Of a stretch of DNA of 64,000 bases, positions 22,380 through 33,719 are shown in pieces. Origin of the DNA: Cichorium intybus (taxonomy: Eukaryota; Streptophyta; Magnoliopsida; Asterales; Asteraceae); the NCBI GenBank assembly GCA_023525715.1, contig CM042017.1, positions 76,894,666 to 76,958,665 of the forward strand, written 5' to 3'. The notes beneath the pieces were generated by a model. The model searched no databases, had not been told where the DNA came from, and saw only the letters and a list, made by a program, of their open reading frames with translations. The translations under genes were made by a program, and so were the position numbers. The stretch's first letter is position 1. Each line of letters begins with the position of its first letter.

Positions 22380-25050
22380 TCAATATTGGGTCCTCAGGGT
22401 AAGCAAAGGATTCTTGAATCCATTTTTCTACGGCCTCTTCAGAAATTTCGTTTGCATTTAAATTAATCAAATTCTCCGAAGCCTCATTTGATGAACAGGA
22501 TTCCGAATTGTTCGAGCAGGATTCCGAAGAGTTTTTAGATGAGTCCGAAGTGACTGACAAAATGGCAGACTTCGGAACCCATTTTTGAGTGGAAGATTTT
22601 GACTTTGAGGATTTTGAAGATTTTGTTTTTGCAGTTAAGTTTTCTTTCAAGTCATTTCTTTTCCAATTTTGTTTTGGTTTTTCAATTTTTGACTTCGTTG
22701 AAATTGAGCTGCATAGCGTAGAGGTACAAAGATACTCTTTGTATGCCATTTTGAAGTCATTCAGTGAAAGATTCTTATCTTTAAACAGATCCAAATTTTT
22801 GTCCAGCCATTGATGGAATGTATCTATCAAATTATTTCCTTTTGAGAAAGTTTTCTGAGTGGATTTTTGAAACTTTGGATTTGGAAAGTTAGGTTTCGTT
22901 GGTGTAAAAGTTTGTTTTTCATTTCGACCTTTGACTTCTGAGATTTTTGAACAAACGGGTTTTGTGCCAGAAGTAGAAGCAATTGCTTCATTTTGTTTCA
23001 AATCTGCCGAGGGAATTTTTCTTTTCAGAAGATTCAAGGTTTGTTTGGTTTTCAAGTTGGCAACAATAGGTTTTTGAATTGGTTTTGAAATTACTATTGT
23101 TGGTTTTGATTTTTGTGGAACTTGTGATCTTTTTAAAATTTGAGGTTTTTGTGATGTGGTTTTGTTGGTAAATTCTTTTGGTTTTGACATTGCATTTTCT
23201 GAATTTGGTGATAAAGGTACACACTCACAAGATTCCATCAATTGAAATATATCCATCTTCGGAACTTTGGGTTTTTCCACAACTTGAATTTGTTTGTAGT
23301 TTTGATTTGTGTAAATGTGATCGTCGTTTTTGAGATTTAATAAGTGTGACATGTTTTCAGGTATCTTCTCTTTTTCAAAACAAAGACAATTGTACACGTT
23401 GTGACCATACAGATCTTGTTTTCTTATATTAATTTTCACTTCCATTCTTTCATTCATTTCATTTTCGACCATTTTGAAAGATGAGAAAAATCCTTCGTTT
23501 GTAACCGTGGAGTTATCCTTTTCAAGAAGTTTTTGTAGATCGTTGTTAATTGAGTGTAATCCACCGGGTTTTACAAAAATTGTGTTTTTGAAATAAGAAA
23601 TATTAGGATAGATACAAGCCACTTTGACAAGTCTTTTTGAATTGTCCTTAAGATATTGATCATAAAAAGGGCATTCATCTATGATTTGCATTTTGGAGTT
23701 TGAGGTTTCTTTGGTTTCAAAAATTTTTGATTCACAACCCATTTTAGTTTTTCCTTTTTCCACCGAAGACAGTTGTGAAATGTCTTCGGAGGTCGATTCG
23801 GATATAGAGGATGACTTTGATAATATCAACGAAGAACAATCAATCTCCTCCATGTCCGAATCACTTTCAGAATCCTTCTCAGGCATGTTATTGACAAGTT
23901 CCTTTTCTTTTGTTTCAATTTGAGGTACAACCTTTTTCATGATGGGGATTTCTTGCGGCAATATTTTCAACAAATTATCAACAGTTAGATGTTTTTCTAC
24001 GGATATCAGGCCATGTTTGTATGAGGGATTTGTGACTTCGGAACCTGATACTATGGATTCGCATTCATAAGATATACTATCAACTTCCTTTAATTTAAAC
24101 TCAATGAAAGGCAATAGTTGTCTATGTTGGACATTGCAAACATCAGCTGAATGATAAATTCTAGTAATATGTGCATATAGTCGTTTGGCTGTTTCACAAA
24201 ATATGTTTCGCTGTTTCAAGATTACATCATGATTGTTTAGGAATGTTTCTCTATTTTCTTCTAACAAGGAGATTCTAAGGTTGGATTTTTCTACTGCTAG
24301 CTTCAGGCTCTCTATTCTCCCCCTCAAACTTAGAAGCTCCCGCTCAGTGAGTACTTCCCTATTTTTAGCATCAATGAGTAATTTATGCATAAAAGAGCAA
24401 TCACGAGTTATTTCATTTATAATTGGAGCAGAATGAGAAATAGGAATTTTAAAAGATGAAAGAAGTTTTGATACCTATTCTGGGATTGTCAAGCGGGTGT
24501 CGTTTGCCATCAAGCACACCTCCTCATCATCATCAGAAGAGTCTTCAAACCAAGTCTTCGGAGTATCAGCAGTTATCATTTCCAATCCCTCCGAAGTCAC
24601 AAACCCAAGACCCGCAGTTGCTTCAACCTTCATCATTTCCTCATCATTCATCTTCTCCGAAGTGTCCTTTAGAAAGCTCTTACCGACATCATAGGCCATG
24701 AAAGCACTATGAGATGGCTTCCTCACTTCGTCATCATCTGAGTCCGAAGACCAAACCTGATATGATCCTTGACGATCATCAGCAGCCATTAAGGCTAGGT
24801 CTTTGGTTCTTACTCTAACTTCCTCCATTTTTCTTGCGTAGTATGCTTCGTCCTTTACTTGTGGTTTCTTTTCGTTTTGCTTCTGAAGCATGCAGTCTTT
24901 TGCAAAATGATTCTTGCCATGGAAATAGTTGCAATCATAACCAGAATCACCTGAGATTTTCTTCTCTTCGGACTTTTCTTTGGATGAATCTGAAGCTGGT
25001 TTGTCAGATTGCTTCGGGGTTGACAATTTCAAGATCTCCTCCTTCGAGTG
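22354..25050 (-). pseudogene. Gag C-terminus and long charged linker, broken
   Basis: One frame runs from about 25050 to 22354 with an in-frame TAG at 24475-24477. The first part (25032-24478) carries a knuckle-like CNYFHGKNHFAKDC in which the second Cys of CCHC is replaced by Phe, then acidic Ser/Asp-rich sequence. The second part (678 residues from Met 24390) begins with a heptad-rich coiled coil (ERELLSLRGRIESLKLAVEK), then a long Lys/Ser/Asn-rich linker. It ends AYPEDPILIGYQLLLD, where the frame shifts before the protease. Long Gag extensions of this type fit large Sireviruses. No catalytic function is expected. Confidence 0.7.
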
Positions 25051-26051
25051 AATATCTCAGGTTTGGGCTTGGAGTTGAAGTTTGATTTGTTAAAGTTTTT
25101 CACAAACGGCTTCCCAGAGTTGTTTTTGAAGAAGGGTTTCTTGAATCGACGATTGTTGGCGGCATAGAGAGCAACAGTATCTCCATTATCATCTACCATG
25201 TAAGCAGCAATGTCTTCATCACTTGATTCTTCCTCTTCTTTTGACACGAGGGCTAGTGGTCCTGAACTAGCCATTTCACTTCTCCGACCCACCACATCGG
25301 GTTTGTGTGATTTCAATAGATTGTATAGGGCAGCCAGCTTGTATTTCTCAATATTCTCATAGGATTTGACCATGAGCATAATTGGTCTCCACCCCTTGCG
25401 AAGACTCTAAAGAAATTTGATATTTATCTCTTGTTGGCTTCTCGTTTCCCCATACTTATCCAGTGTGTAAATCATGTTGCTCAAACGTTCATAACAGGCT
25501 TCCAAGGACTCATTTTCTTCTTGCTTAAGGTTCCCGAAGTCCGCAAGAATTTCTTGAACTTTGCTAGTATGGAGGATTTTATCTCCTCCGAAACGGAGTT
25601 CGAGATTGTCCCACATCTCTTTTGTAGATTTCGCATCAGTAATGTGGTGGCTGACATCAGGACCCAAGCCACTTCTCAGTTCATGCATGGCCCTCTCATC
25701 GTTTTCAAGCTTCTTCATGTCAGCAGCATTAAGGACAATGGCTTCTTCTCCGTCAGGAACAACGAATCGACCAGCAATGTCTGTGTGTGGACCGTCAGTC
25801 ACGGATCTCCATAGATCTTTATCAAGTCCAATAAGATAATCCTTCATTCGACCAGCCCAGTAATCATAGTAAAAAGTTACTAGAACAGGGGCCTTTGTTG
25901 CAGAACCGATGAGGTTTGCATAGTTAAGCATATTTGCATAAGTTGCTGTGGAATCAGTCATCTTGATGTATTTCAATTGGATCTTTTCAGTAAAAACGGG
26001 TAATAGAGATTTGCAATAGTTGCGGAAGGCTAGAAGTGAGAATCGATTCAA
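25029..26051 (-). pseudogene. Gag capsid-like N-terminal part, broken
   Basis: A 214-residue open segment (26051-25410) has the Copia gag (UBN2-like) fold signature, with FYYDYWAGRMKDYLIGLDK at about residues 60-78 and ESLEACYERLSNMIYTL near 180-196. The more natural start may be Met 25961 (MTDSTATYANML). An in-frame TAG at 25407-25409 interrupts it. The same frame continues with WRPIMLMVKSYENIEK to about 25029, where a frameshift leads into the next segment. It would form the particle shell. Confidence 0.75.
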
Positions 26052-26107
26052 TTCTAGAACTGAAGCAAATGAATTCGAGCTCTATCAACAGGCTTTTAAA
26101 CTGACTT

Positions 26108-26119
26108 GCTCTGATACCA
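26108..26119 (-). promoter_or_regulatory. Primer binding site of the Sirevirus-like element
   Basis: TGGTATCAGAGC on the minus strand, two bases inside the 5' LTR boundary at 26122. It is complementary to the 3' end of initiator Met-tRNA, as in most plant Copia elements. Confidence 0.9.
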
Positions 26120-26121
26120 CT

Positions 26122-26154
26122 TGTTGGGTGTTGAAATAAGCTAATAGATGAACT
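26122..26154 (-). repeat. Sirevirus-like 5' LTR, PBS-proximal 33 bp
   Basis: The first 33 bases (plus-strand reading) of the 513-bp LTR, TGTTGGGTGTTG...GAACT. Element B follows at once. The remainder of this LTR is at 33720-34199. Confidence 0.9.
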
Positions 26155-26928
26155 TGTTGGATTAGGTGTCTAAGTCATGACTAATAATTAGTATTTATCT
26201 GATTAATAGTAGCATAGTCCATTTGGGTTGCCCTCATAGTTGGAGGATTGGCAGAAAGTCCGGTAGAGAGAAAGGTTGATTTATTATATGATTAATAAAT
26301 CAATAGAAATTAAATAAATAGTTTATTAATATATTTAAGTGATAATATATTAATTAGAAACTATAATAATTAATTAGAAATGTTTCTGGAATTAATTGGA
26401 ATTAATTTGGCAGTTAAATTGATTAATTAAGGTTTAGGGACTAAAACTGTAATTATTCAATAGTTGAGTAAGTGACAGTTGAGTGAGTGAGAGTGGTGGT
26501 CGAAATTATATATGGAAATATATTTATTTTCGATTTTGATAATGAGGATAAAAGGTTTGAATTATTAAGATAAGGCTTATCTTAATTTGAATTCAAAAAG
26601 GTTTATCTTTAAGGTTTATCTGATCACCATTTGGAGCCTATAAATAGGGAGGCTCACCCTAACCCTAAAGCCACGATTTTGAAGCTCTCTCTAAAGGTAT
26701 TTTCGGCCAACAACTCCAAGCTAGGGTGTGACTACATTTGAGGCAAGAGGTTTCTATTGCTTTGCTTCCAAGATTCACTAAAGGTTGGTTTTTCTTGATC
26801 TTTCTTTTAGTTAATCTTTTTCTGGCCTTATAGGAATTGTTATATGTTTAATTAGGAGAAAAACTTAGATCTAAATAGGTTGCATGTGAACTTAGGATTT
26901 TTAGTTCATAGTTGCAGAAAACCTTTCA
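26155..26928 (+). repeat. Element B 5' LTR and PBS
   Basis: TATA box TATAAATAG at 26639-26647. The LTR ends in CTTTCA at 26928 and is followed after one base by TGGTATCAGAGC. Confidence 0.92.
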
Positions 26929-26941
26929 GTGGTATCAGAGC

Positions 26942-28296
26942 ATTTGGTTGTTTTTCTTGTTAAATTGCTATAACTGCTTTCCTTGTAATTAGGGTTTATA
27001 GTCTCTAAACCCTAATTTTGGGCAAATCGACAATTAGGGTTAGGGTTTTGAAAACCCTAGCCCCCCCCCCCTCTTATTTGGCGATTTTTGTGGGTAGGTT
27101 TTAGAAGGTATTCTATTTTTGGTAACTTTAAATTGTTTAAAAGATAAACCTTAAAACCTTTATCCTAAAAATCGAAAATTAGGGGATAAGGATAGGTTTT
27201 AATTAATTTGATTAATTTGATAAAACCTATCTACATTTGAATTAATTTAATTAATTGGTAATTAAAAGATAATTCAAGGATTTAATTTAATTTAGAATTT
27301 AATTGTTTAAATTGGCGAAAATTAAAAGGATAAATCCTAAAATATTTTAAAAGGTTTAAAATATCAAATTTAATTAATTTAATTAATTGGTTAATTAAAG
27401 GATAATTAAAATCGTTTTTTAAGGTTTAATTTAATTTGAAATTTAATAGTTTAAATCGACAACAAATTAAAAGATAAACCGGAAACAATTTTTTAAAGGT
27501 TTAAAAAAAATTACATCTTATATATATTATAACTAGGAAGTTATTTTTTATATGTATGAGATTAAATGGTTAGTCAAATCATTAGTAGGCCTCATTCACG
27601 AAGCTGGTCTATAAAGTGGGTATAAGGAGACTGCCTATAAAATGACGGTCTAATGGGTGAACACTCTCGCCCACCGCTCGCCTGATCAGTGGAGGGTCGT
27701 TAGCCGAACAGGTTTGATAGGACAACCTAATAATCACTAAAAGTATAATGATTCAAAGTACTAGAACACTTAATAAAATCCCAATCTAGTTACTTTAAAA
27801 AAATGTGAATTGATGCTAATCCATGAAATTGCACATTGCACTTTATGAAACATTGGTGGAGCGTGTGTGGTTAACCGGCACCCCAATTGGGGTTCATAAA
27901 GAGTTGCAATGGGTTTCCCATGTATTATCATTGTTGATGGAGCGTGTGTGGTTTACCGGCACATCAATTAGAGATGATAATTAACCCGAGAGTACCAAGC
28001 TAATTTGCATGGTTATTCACATCCATCTTGTGATCCTCGGCATCCCAGTCACAAACAGTGGGGCACATCCGAGATTAAACATGCCATTTAAAAGTTTAAT
28101 GAATCTCATCAGAACTAGGAATTTCATAAGATGAAATTGATAAGTGTTTATCTACCTTAATGACCATTATGTTGTGATTACGGCATCCCTCTTCACACCA
28201 TAGTTGGGGTATTTTGGATCCTAGCCTTAATAAATAATATATTGGGTAATTATTTAAAAGGAACAGTTAAACTAATAAATTCTATTTCTTTTATAG
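26942..28296 (+). other. Element B leader, non-coding
   Basis: About 1.35 kb between PBS and gag, with no long ORF. It holds a C run at 27061-27070 and two copies of the GTGTGTGG..ACCGGCAC motif (about 27855 and 27937). Near 28020-28075 is a block conserved with element A (CCTCGGCATCCCAGTCACAA). A leader this long suggests RNA structure or packaging signals. Confidence 0.6.
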
Positions 28297-29220
28297 ATGT
28301 CAAGTGTCAATTCTCCTCCTTCTCCTCCTTCACCTATTTCTGAAAGCATTAGAATGCACCTGCTAAATATGGAAAGGCTGACTGGCCTCAACTGTAAAGA
28401 ATGGCTTCGCAATTGGAGACTGGGTCTCGGCATTGCTGGCAAACTACATCTCACCGAGTATCCGATCCCAGTTCCACCGGAACAAGTCATCATAAAAGGT
28501 TCTTATGATGAATCCGAAGAGATTCGTGACCTCATGCTGTCAACCATTGACCCCGCATTCCGCAAGGATTTTGAATCCTTAGGGCCATATGAGTTAATGC
28601 AACTGGTTGAGGAAAAGTTCCAAAAACCAATCGAAGAGGAACGAACCAGGATCTTCAAAAGACTTGCAGAGTGCAAGCTGAAAGCAGGAAGTAGCATCAA
28701 TTCGCATGTTCTTCAGATTGAAGCGTACATAGGCGAATTGTATAAACTTGGTTATCCCATGAGTCAGGAGGAGAGTGTTAACATCCTGCTCACTTCGCTG
28801 ACAAATGAGTACGATCTGTTCATTCAGACGTATAGAAAGGAAGACCAGAAAAAGACCCTCATGGAAATGCGTCCACTGTTGACTTTATACGAGTCACTCT
28901 TGGACAGGCATAGCTCCAATGGCTCAACTACTTCTGGATTAAGTCCAGTAAAGAGACGTAACAAGAAACGGTCAAGATCGACTGGACATGTCTCAAACTG
29001 GGAATCCGCTAAATCGGATACAGTCACGGGAAGATTGGAAGACGCTCCAACTCTTTTGAAAGCTCAGGTATATCTAAAAACCTCAAAACTCCTGTTCCAA
29101 GATTTCTTGATACATAATGTGACAGTCGTATTTTGGATTGTATGCAGGGAATCAAGAAGGCACGGGACTCTAGCGCATAGGAGCACATTTGGATTGGATC
29201 TCCAGCTCGTGCAGTTTTGA
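28297..29220 (+). CDS. Gag-like protein of element B
   Basis: 307-residue uninterrupted frame starting MSSVNSPPSPPSP directly after a TTTTATAG tract. A Ser/Pro-rich N-terminus (1-15) is followed by a Copia-type gag fold: NMERLTGLNCKEWLRNWR (about 25-42), YELMQLVEEKF near 100, and SHVLQIEAYIGELYKLGY near 135-152. A basic tail KRRNKKRSRS lies near 222-231. No zinc knuckle is seen. GCTCAG followed by GTATAT near 29067 and TATGCAG near 29145 could act as a small intron, giving a shorter alternative C-terminus. The frame is open, unlike the copy in element A, which suggests Gag may still contribute to particles built with another element's enzymes. The fold assignment is by motif only. Confidence 0.7.
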   Translation: MSSVNSPPSPPSPISESIRMHLLNMERLTGLNCKEWLRNWRLGLGIAGKLHLTEYPIPVPPEQVIIKGSYDESEEIRDLMLSTIDPAFRKDFESLGPYELMQLVEEKFQKPIEEERTRIFKRLAECKLKAGSSINSHVLQIEAYIGELYKLGYPMSQEESVNILLTSLTNEYDLFIQTYRKEDQKKTLMEMRPLLTLYESLLDRHSSNGSTTSGLSPVKRRNKKRSRSTGHVSNWESAKSDTVTGRLEDAPTLLKAQVYLKTSKLLFQDFLIHNVTVVFWIVCRESRRHGTLAHRSTFGLDLQLVQF

Positions 29221-32200
29221 AGTTTAGATAGATATTAAATATTGTTATTAGTCTTTAGATACATTTTTGACATTGTCTATTACATTGTTCAAGGATTTTG
29301 TTTTAATAAAATTGTCATTTTTTCTTTTAACACCTGTTGTCTAAAATTGTCCTTGAAATGTTATATGAATGTGTTGAATATATGTTTAGTAATAACTTGA
29401 ATGATGATCCGAAATGTTTTGAAATCAATAATTGTGTCATTATGATTGTTAATACAAATGTTATAAGAATCAATTCAACCAAAGGTCCAGTTGGACAGGA
29501 CCTTGGAATCATTTGACTTAGAGTCACTTGATGAATTGACTTCTTAATGTGTCAAGAAATGAATCAACCAAAGGTCCAGTTGGACAGGACTTTGGAATCA
29601 TCTGACTCAGAGTCAGATGATGATTGAGTTATTGACAAAGCATATGTGGCAAGAAATGAATCACCCAAAGATCCAGAGGATAGGATTTTGGAATCAGTTA
29701 ACTTAGAGTCAACTGAAGATTGCAAGTCTTGAACAAAGTTAACAAAGTCATTAGTCTACATAGATATGTAAAAGACATAGAACACAATTGTTTGTACTTC
29801 GCAATATTCATCATTCGATATGATGAATATGACATTGCTTATCGGGATAAGCAATTGAATTGAAACCTTGAAAAGTCCAAGGACTTCAAAGGAAGTACAA
29901 GTTTCACAGAACCTGAGGGATAACATAAACTGAGAAAAAGGTTTCACAGTTCATTCTCTTCCAAGAGCATTAATGGTTATAATGTGTCTTGAGGAAGATA
30001 ATGGAGCATTGGTCGAAACAGTTCGATCCTCGATATATGAGATACATTGCAAATTAGTTTTAAATAAGTTGAACTCTATACCAGTCAGTCTATATAAACC
30101 ATATTCCGACCACATCCTAGACTAAGTAGGTCTTGCAGACACTGTCTGATATGTAAAGCTGGGATTATCCTACTTGTACATTGAAACTCCAGGGTCCTGT
30201 AGTGTTCGTCTGAACCTCATGACTAGCCTGAACCTGAGCAGCAATGTCGTTTCGTTGGCTATCCCGCTGCAACTCTAAAAGAATAGCTCTTTTAGAAAGA
30301 ACTCATGTTTTAAGGAAACAGTGGGAGTTGGGACAGTCCTGAATGAGTTCAGGATTAGCCAAGTGGAAGAACCTTTAGTCATCACTAGGCTTGGAGCAGA
30401 AATCAGATTTATGTTCTACAACTGACATAATCTTCTCTTGACCAGTAGTATTGATCACCATCATAAGTAGCTATGATTGGGGTGACACACCGATTGGTGG
30501 TAAAACACTATAGTTAGTACGGATTCACAATCCGACTATTGGGAAGCGTTGGTGAGCCCAGTTGCTTCCAAACAAGAGAACCTCAGGGCGAGACACAGTC
30601 TATGTGAAAATTTTGATTGATTCTACACCTGGTCTAAAAACCAGTGGGAGTAACTGAATAATCAAAAGAAAGCAACATGGACAAATACATACCTTCAGAA
30701 CATCTGGTTGAGTGAGACGATACTCAGAGTCAAGTAATTGATTCCGGGAGAAGTAATCTCAATAGAGGATGGAATCTGAAAGAATACTGTACGGTACATT
30801 GTGAATCGTTAGTAGAGCGCGTGTGGATCACCGGCACACTAATAGAGACTCACAAAGAGAGTCCCTGTACAAAGGTGAATAGTCCCGGGTTTCGTCCCAC
30901 GGGCATCTCGCAAGAAAGGATATTCAGATTCTCAAAATATGCCATAGGATTGGATTTTGAGAAAGGGCTGAAAGATTTCCATTAAAATGTCAGAAAGGTT
31001 TGGATTCTCAAAATGTGCCATAAGTTCTGGATTTTGTGAATAGCCTATAACCGTGTCAAAGCCAGTGGGAGTCGCGGTTATTCACTATCCCCACATGTGG
31101 GATAAATAATGGTTCTAGGAAACGTCTCTTTTCATTACAAAGTGTAATGACTTGGTGTTAAGAGACGGATCGCTATGAAAGCCTTAATAGAAATACGGCA
31201 TACTCAGGTGGTTGTAAACATCTATGAGATAGATCCAGATTCTGCCAAGATGATCTTGATGAGATTCAAGATGCATAGACTTAGGAAAAGTTTTTCTTGC
31301 AAAGTGTGATGACTTGGCATGAAAGAAATAAAGAAGGTGCAACATACTCATGTAATTCACAATCATCTATTGTAAAGATGAAATCACCAGCATAGACCTA
31401 GCCATTGTAAGCATGATCTTGATAAGATTCAAGATGCACGAGAAAAATCTCCGAAAGGAAAATGGTTTTTCGAAAATCATGACACAAAGGATTATAAATA
31501 ATCCTTGGATTCCGAAAGGGTTTGGAATAGGATTAGATCGGGTTCCACAAGTTTTGGATCGATCATAAAGTCATGAACATGTCCTGATAACTTAATGCTT
31601 AGGGCATAGTAAGTTGGATTCAGGACATTGCCTGGCTGGGAATACTGGATGGATTGGTTGAACTAAAGTGAGAATTCATTAGGAAATGATTAGGGTGAAA
31701 GTGACAGTATTAATTTGAAAGATTTTCAAAGTGGTAATTATTAACATCAGGACATGATGTTAATGGACTTCATGGTTACAAAGTCTCGTTGGTATTCTGA
31801 TGGAGCCCGTGTGGTTTACCGGCACATCATAACACCTCGAAATAGTCTTAGGGTGCAGTCAAGTAGACTAAAGACCCCAGAACCATAGGAAGTCACAGTA
31901 CACATTACCGAAATAGAGTTAGAAGGGAATTTGACGGGATAACTTATTGAGATGTTATCGGATGAGCATCCGATTGGATCATCTGCAATAAAGTGTATAA
32001 GTATAAGATACTTTGGATACATAGAAAGAGTGTAAGGTTCATAAAAACATAGATGTAAAATTAGAATTGAAAGTTTAAAAGAAATTTTTGAAACCGATAA
32101 TAGTTTATGACAAGACCAGACTTGGTGATTACCTTGTGGAGACTTGGTAATAAGCAGGAGTAGCTGCCAGTCAGATCTTTATGTTTCACTTTTGCATGTT

Positions 32201-32936
32201 TTACTTCCCGAATAATTTAATTATTCAGATAGGTCCACAGTCGCTCATACTTTGGGAAGTAAGTATTGAATCAAGACTGTCATGAATTGGTTTGTAGACT
32301 GTCTAAGGAGTTAGACATAGCAATAGGATTGCTACAACATTCATGAGTACTTAGAAATAGAGATTTGAGTATTGGATAAATCCACGCTCAATAGATTGCT
32401 TCATGGATTATATCACAAGCAATGTTGAGACGATAATATCTTATGATCTTGAAGTGGAGAGATATGAGTTATGATTTACAAGGCAGTTGTTCATTGATAA
32501 TACGAAAACACATCGGTAACTCGATGTTATAAAACGTGTTGTTGTGAATAATTTGACTAGTAAAAGATATAAGCATATGATTCGAAGCTTATTCGTTCCT
32601 TGACCCTGATGGGAAACAGATATCTGTAGGCCTCTCGATGATTTTGAGGTTGACTAAAGTGCTGGCCAGCCTGGACTAAATTGATATGTTCAATTAGAAG
32701 TTCTAAAGTCATAAGCAGAATCAGAAATCGGGGAACAGAGTATCGGACAGAGATTGATCTCAATCCATGTCTCGTGTCTGAAAATATCTTGTTGGACGAA
32801 GGATCATATGATCACTTATCTTTGGACAGAACTGACTAAGTCAGAGTTTGGCAGCGGTTTCTAGGAAGCTACAATTGCTAAATTAATTAGAGGGTAAATT
32901 GGTAATTTTAGTCATAGACTTATCCAAGTGGGAGAC
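29221..32936 (+). other. Element B 3' internal region, non-coding
   Basis: About 3.7 kb without a substantial ORF or pol motif. It includes the triplicated 90-bp unit (29459-29730), a block also present at the right edge of element A (30160-30500 matches 34205-34540) and two more ACCGGCAC motifs (about 30815 and 31801). It ends in the polypurine tract. Confidence 0.7.
29459..29730 (+). repeat. Three tandem units of about 90 bp in element B
   Basis: Collinear with 12170-12440 in element A. Units are marked by CAACCAAAGGTCCAGTTGGA and GACTTAGAGTCA or variants. Confidence 0.75.
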
Positions 32937-33714
32937 TGTTGGATTAGGTGTCTAAGCCATGACTAATAATTAGTATTTATCTGATTAATAGTAGCATAGT
33001 CCATTTGGGTTGCCCTCATAGTTGGAGGATTGGCAGAAAGTCCGGTAGAGAGAAAGGTTGATTTATTATGTGATTAATAAATCAATAGAAATTAAATAAA
33101 TAGTTTATTAATATATTTAAGTGATAATATATTAATTAGAAACTATAATAATTAATTAGAAATTTTTCTGGAATTAATTGGAATTAATTTGGCAGTTAAA
33201 TTGATTAATTAAGGTGCAGGGACTAAAACTGTAATTATTCAATAGTTGAGTAAGTGACAGTTGAGTGAGTGAGAGTGGTGGTCAAAATTATATATGGAAA
33301 TATATTTATTTTCGATTTTGATAATGAGGATAAAAGGGTTTGAATTATTAAGATAAAGGCTTATCTTAATTTGAATTCAAAAAGGTTTATCTTTAAGGTT
33401 TATCTGATCACCATTTGGAGCCTATAAATAGGGAGGCTCACCCTAACCCTAAAGCCACGATTTTGAAGCTCTCTCTAAAGGTATTTTCGGCCAACAACTC
33501 CAAGCTAGGGTGTGACTACATTTGAGGCAAAAGGTTTCTGTTGCTTTGCTTCCAAGATTCACTAAAGGTTGGTTTTTCTTGATCTTTCTTTTAGTTAATC
33601 TTTTTCTGGCCTTATAGGAATTGTTATATGTTTAATTAGAAAAAAAAAACTTAGATCTAAATAGGTTGCATGTGAACTTAGAATTTTTAGTTCATAGTTG
33701 CAGAAAACCTTTCA
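32937..33714 (+). repeat. Element B 3' LTR
   Basis: 778 bp, nearly identical to 26155-26928. It is followed by the TSD GAACT. Confidence 0.92.
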
Positions 33715-33719
33715 GAACT

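Larger units (their letters stand above)
26155..33714 (+). mobile_element. Element B: complete, young gag-only LTR retrotransposon
   Basis: Perfect 5-bp TSD GAACT (26150-26154 and 33715-33719). LTRs TGTTGGATTAGG...CCTTTCA of 774 and 778 bp differ at roughly a dozen positions by eye, implying recent insertion. PBS TGGTATCAGAGC starts at 26930. A gag-like ORF lies at 28297-29220. The remaining 3.7 kb of internal sequence shows no protease, integrase or RT frame. A purine-rich AAGTGGGAGAC tract (32926-32936) abuts the 3' LTR. It sits within the U5 side of the 5' LTR of the Sirevirus-like element and belongs to the same family as element A. Confidence 0.92.

Noticed and set aside
20551..25839. 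Plus-strand ORFs across the Sirevirus-like coding region
   Set aside because: They are antisense shadows of the gag-pol frames, lacking domains.
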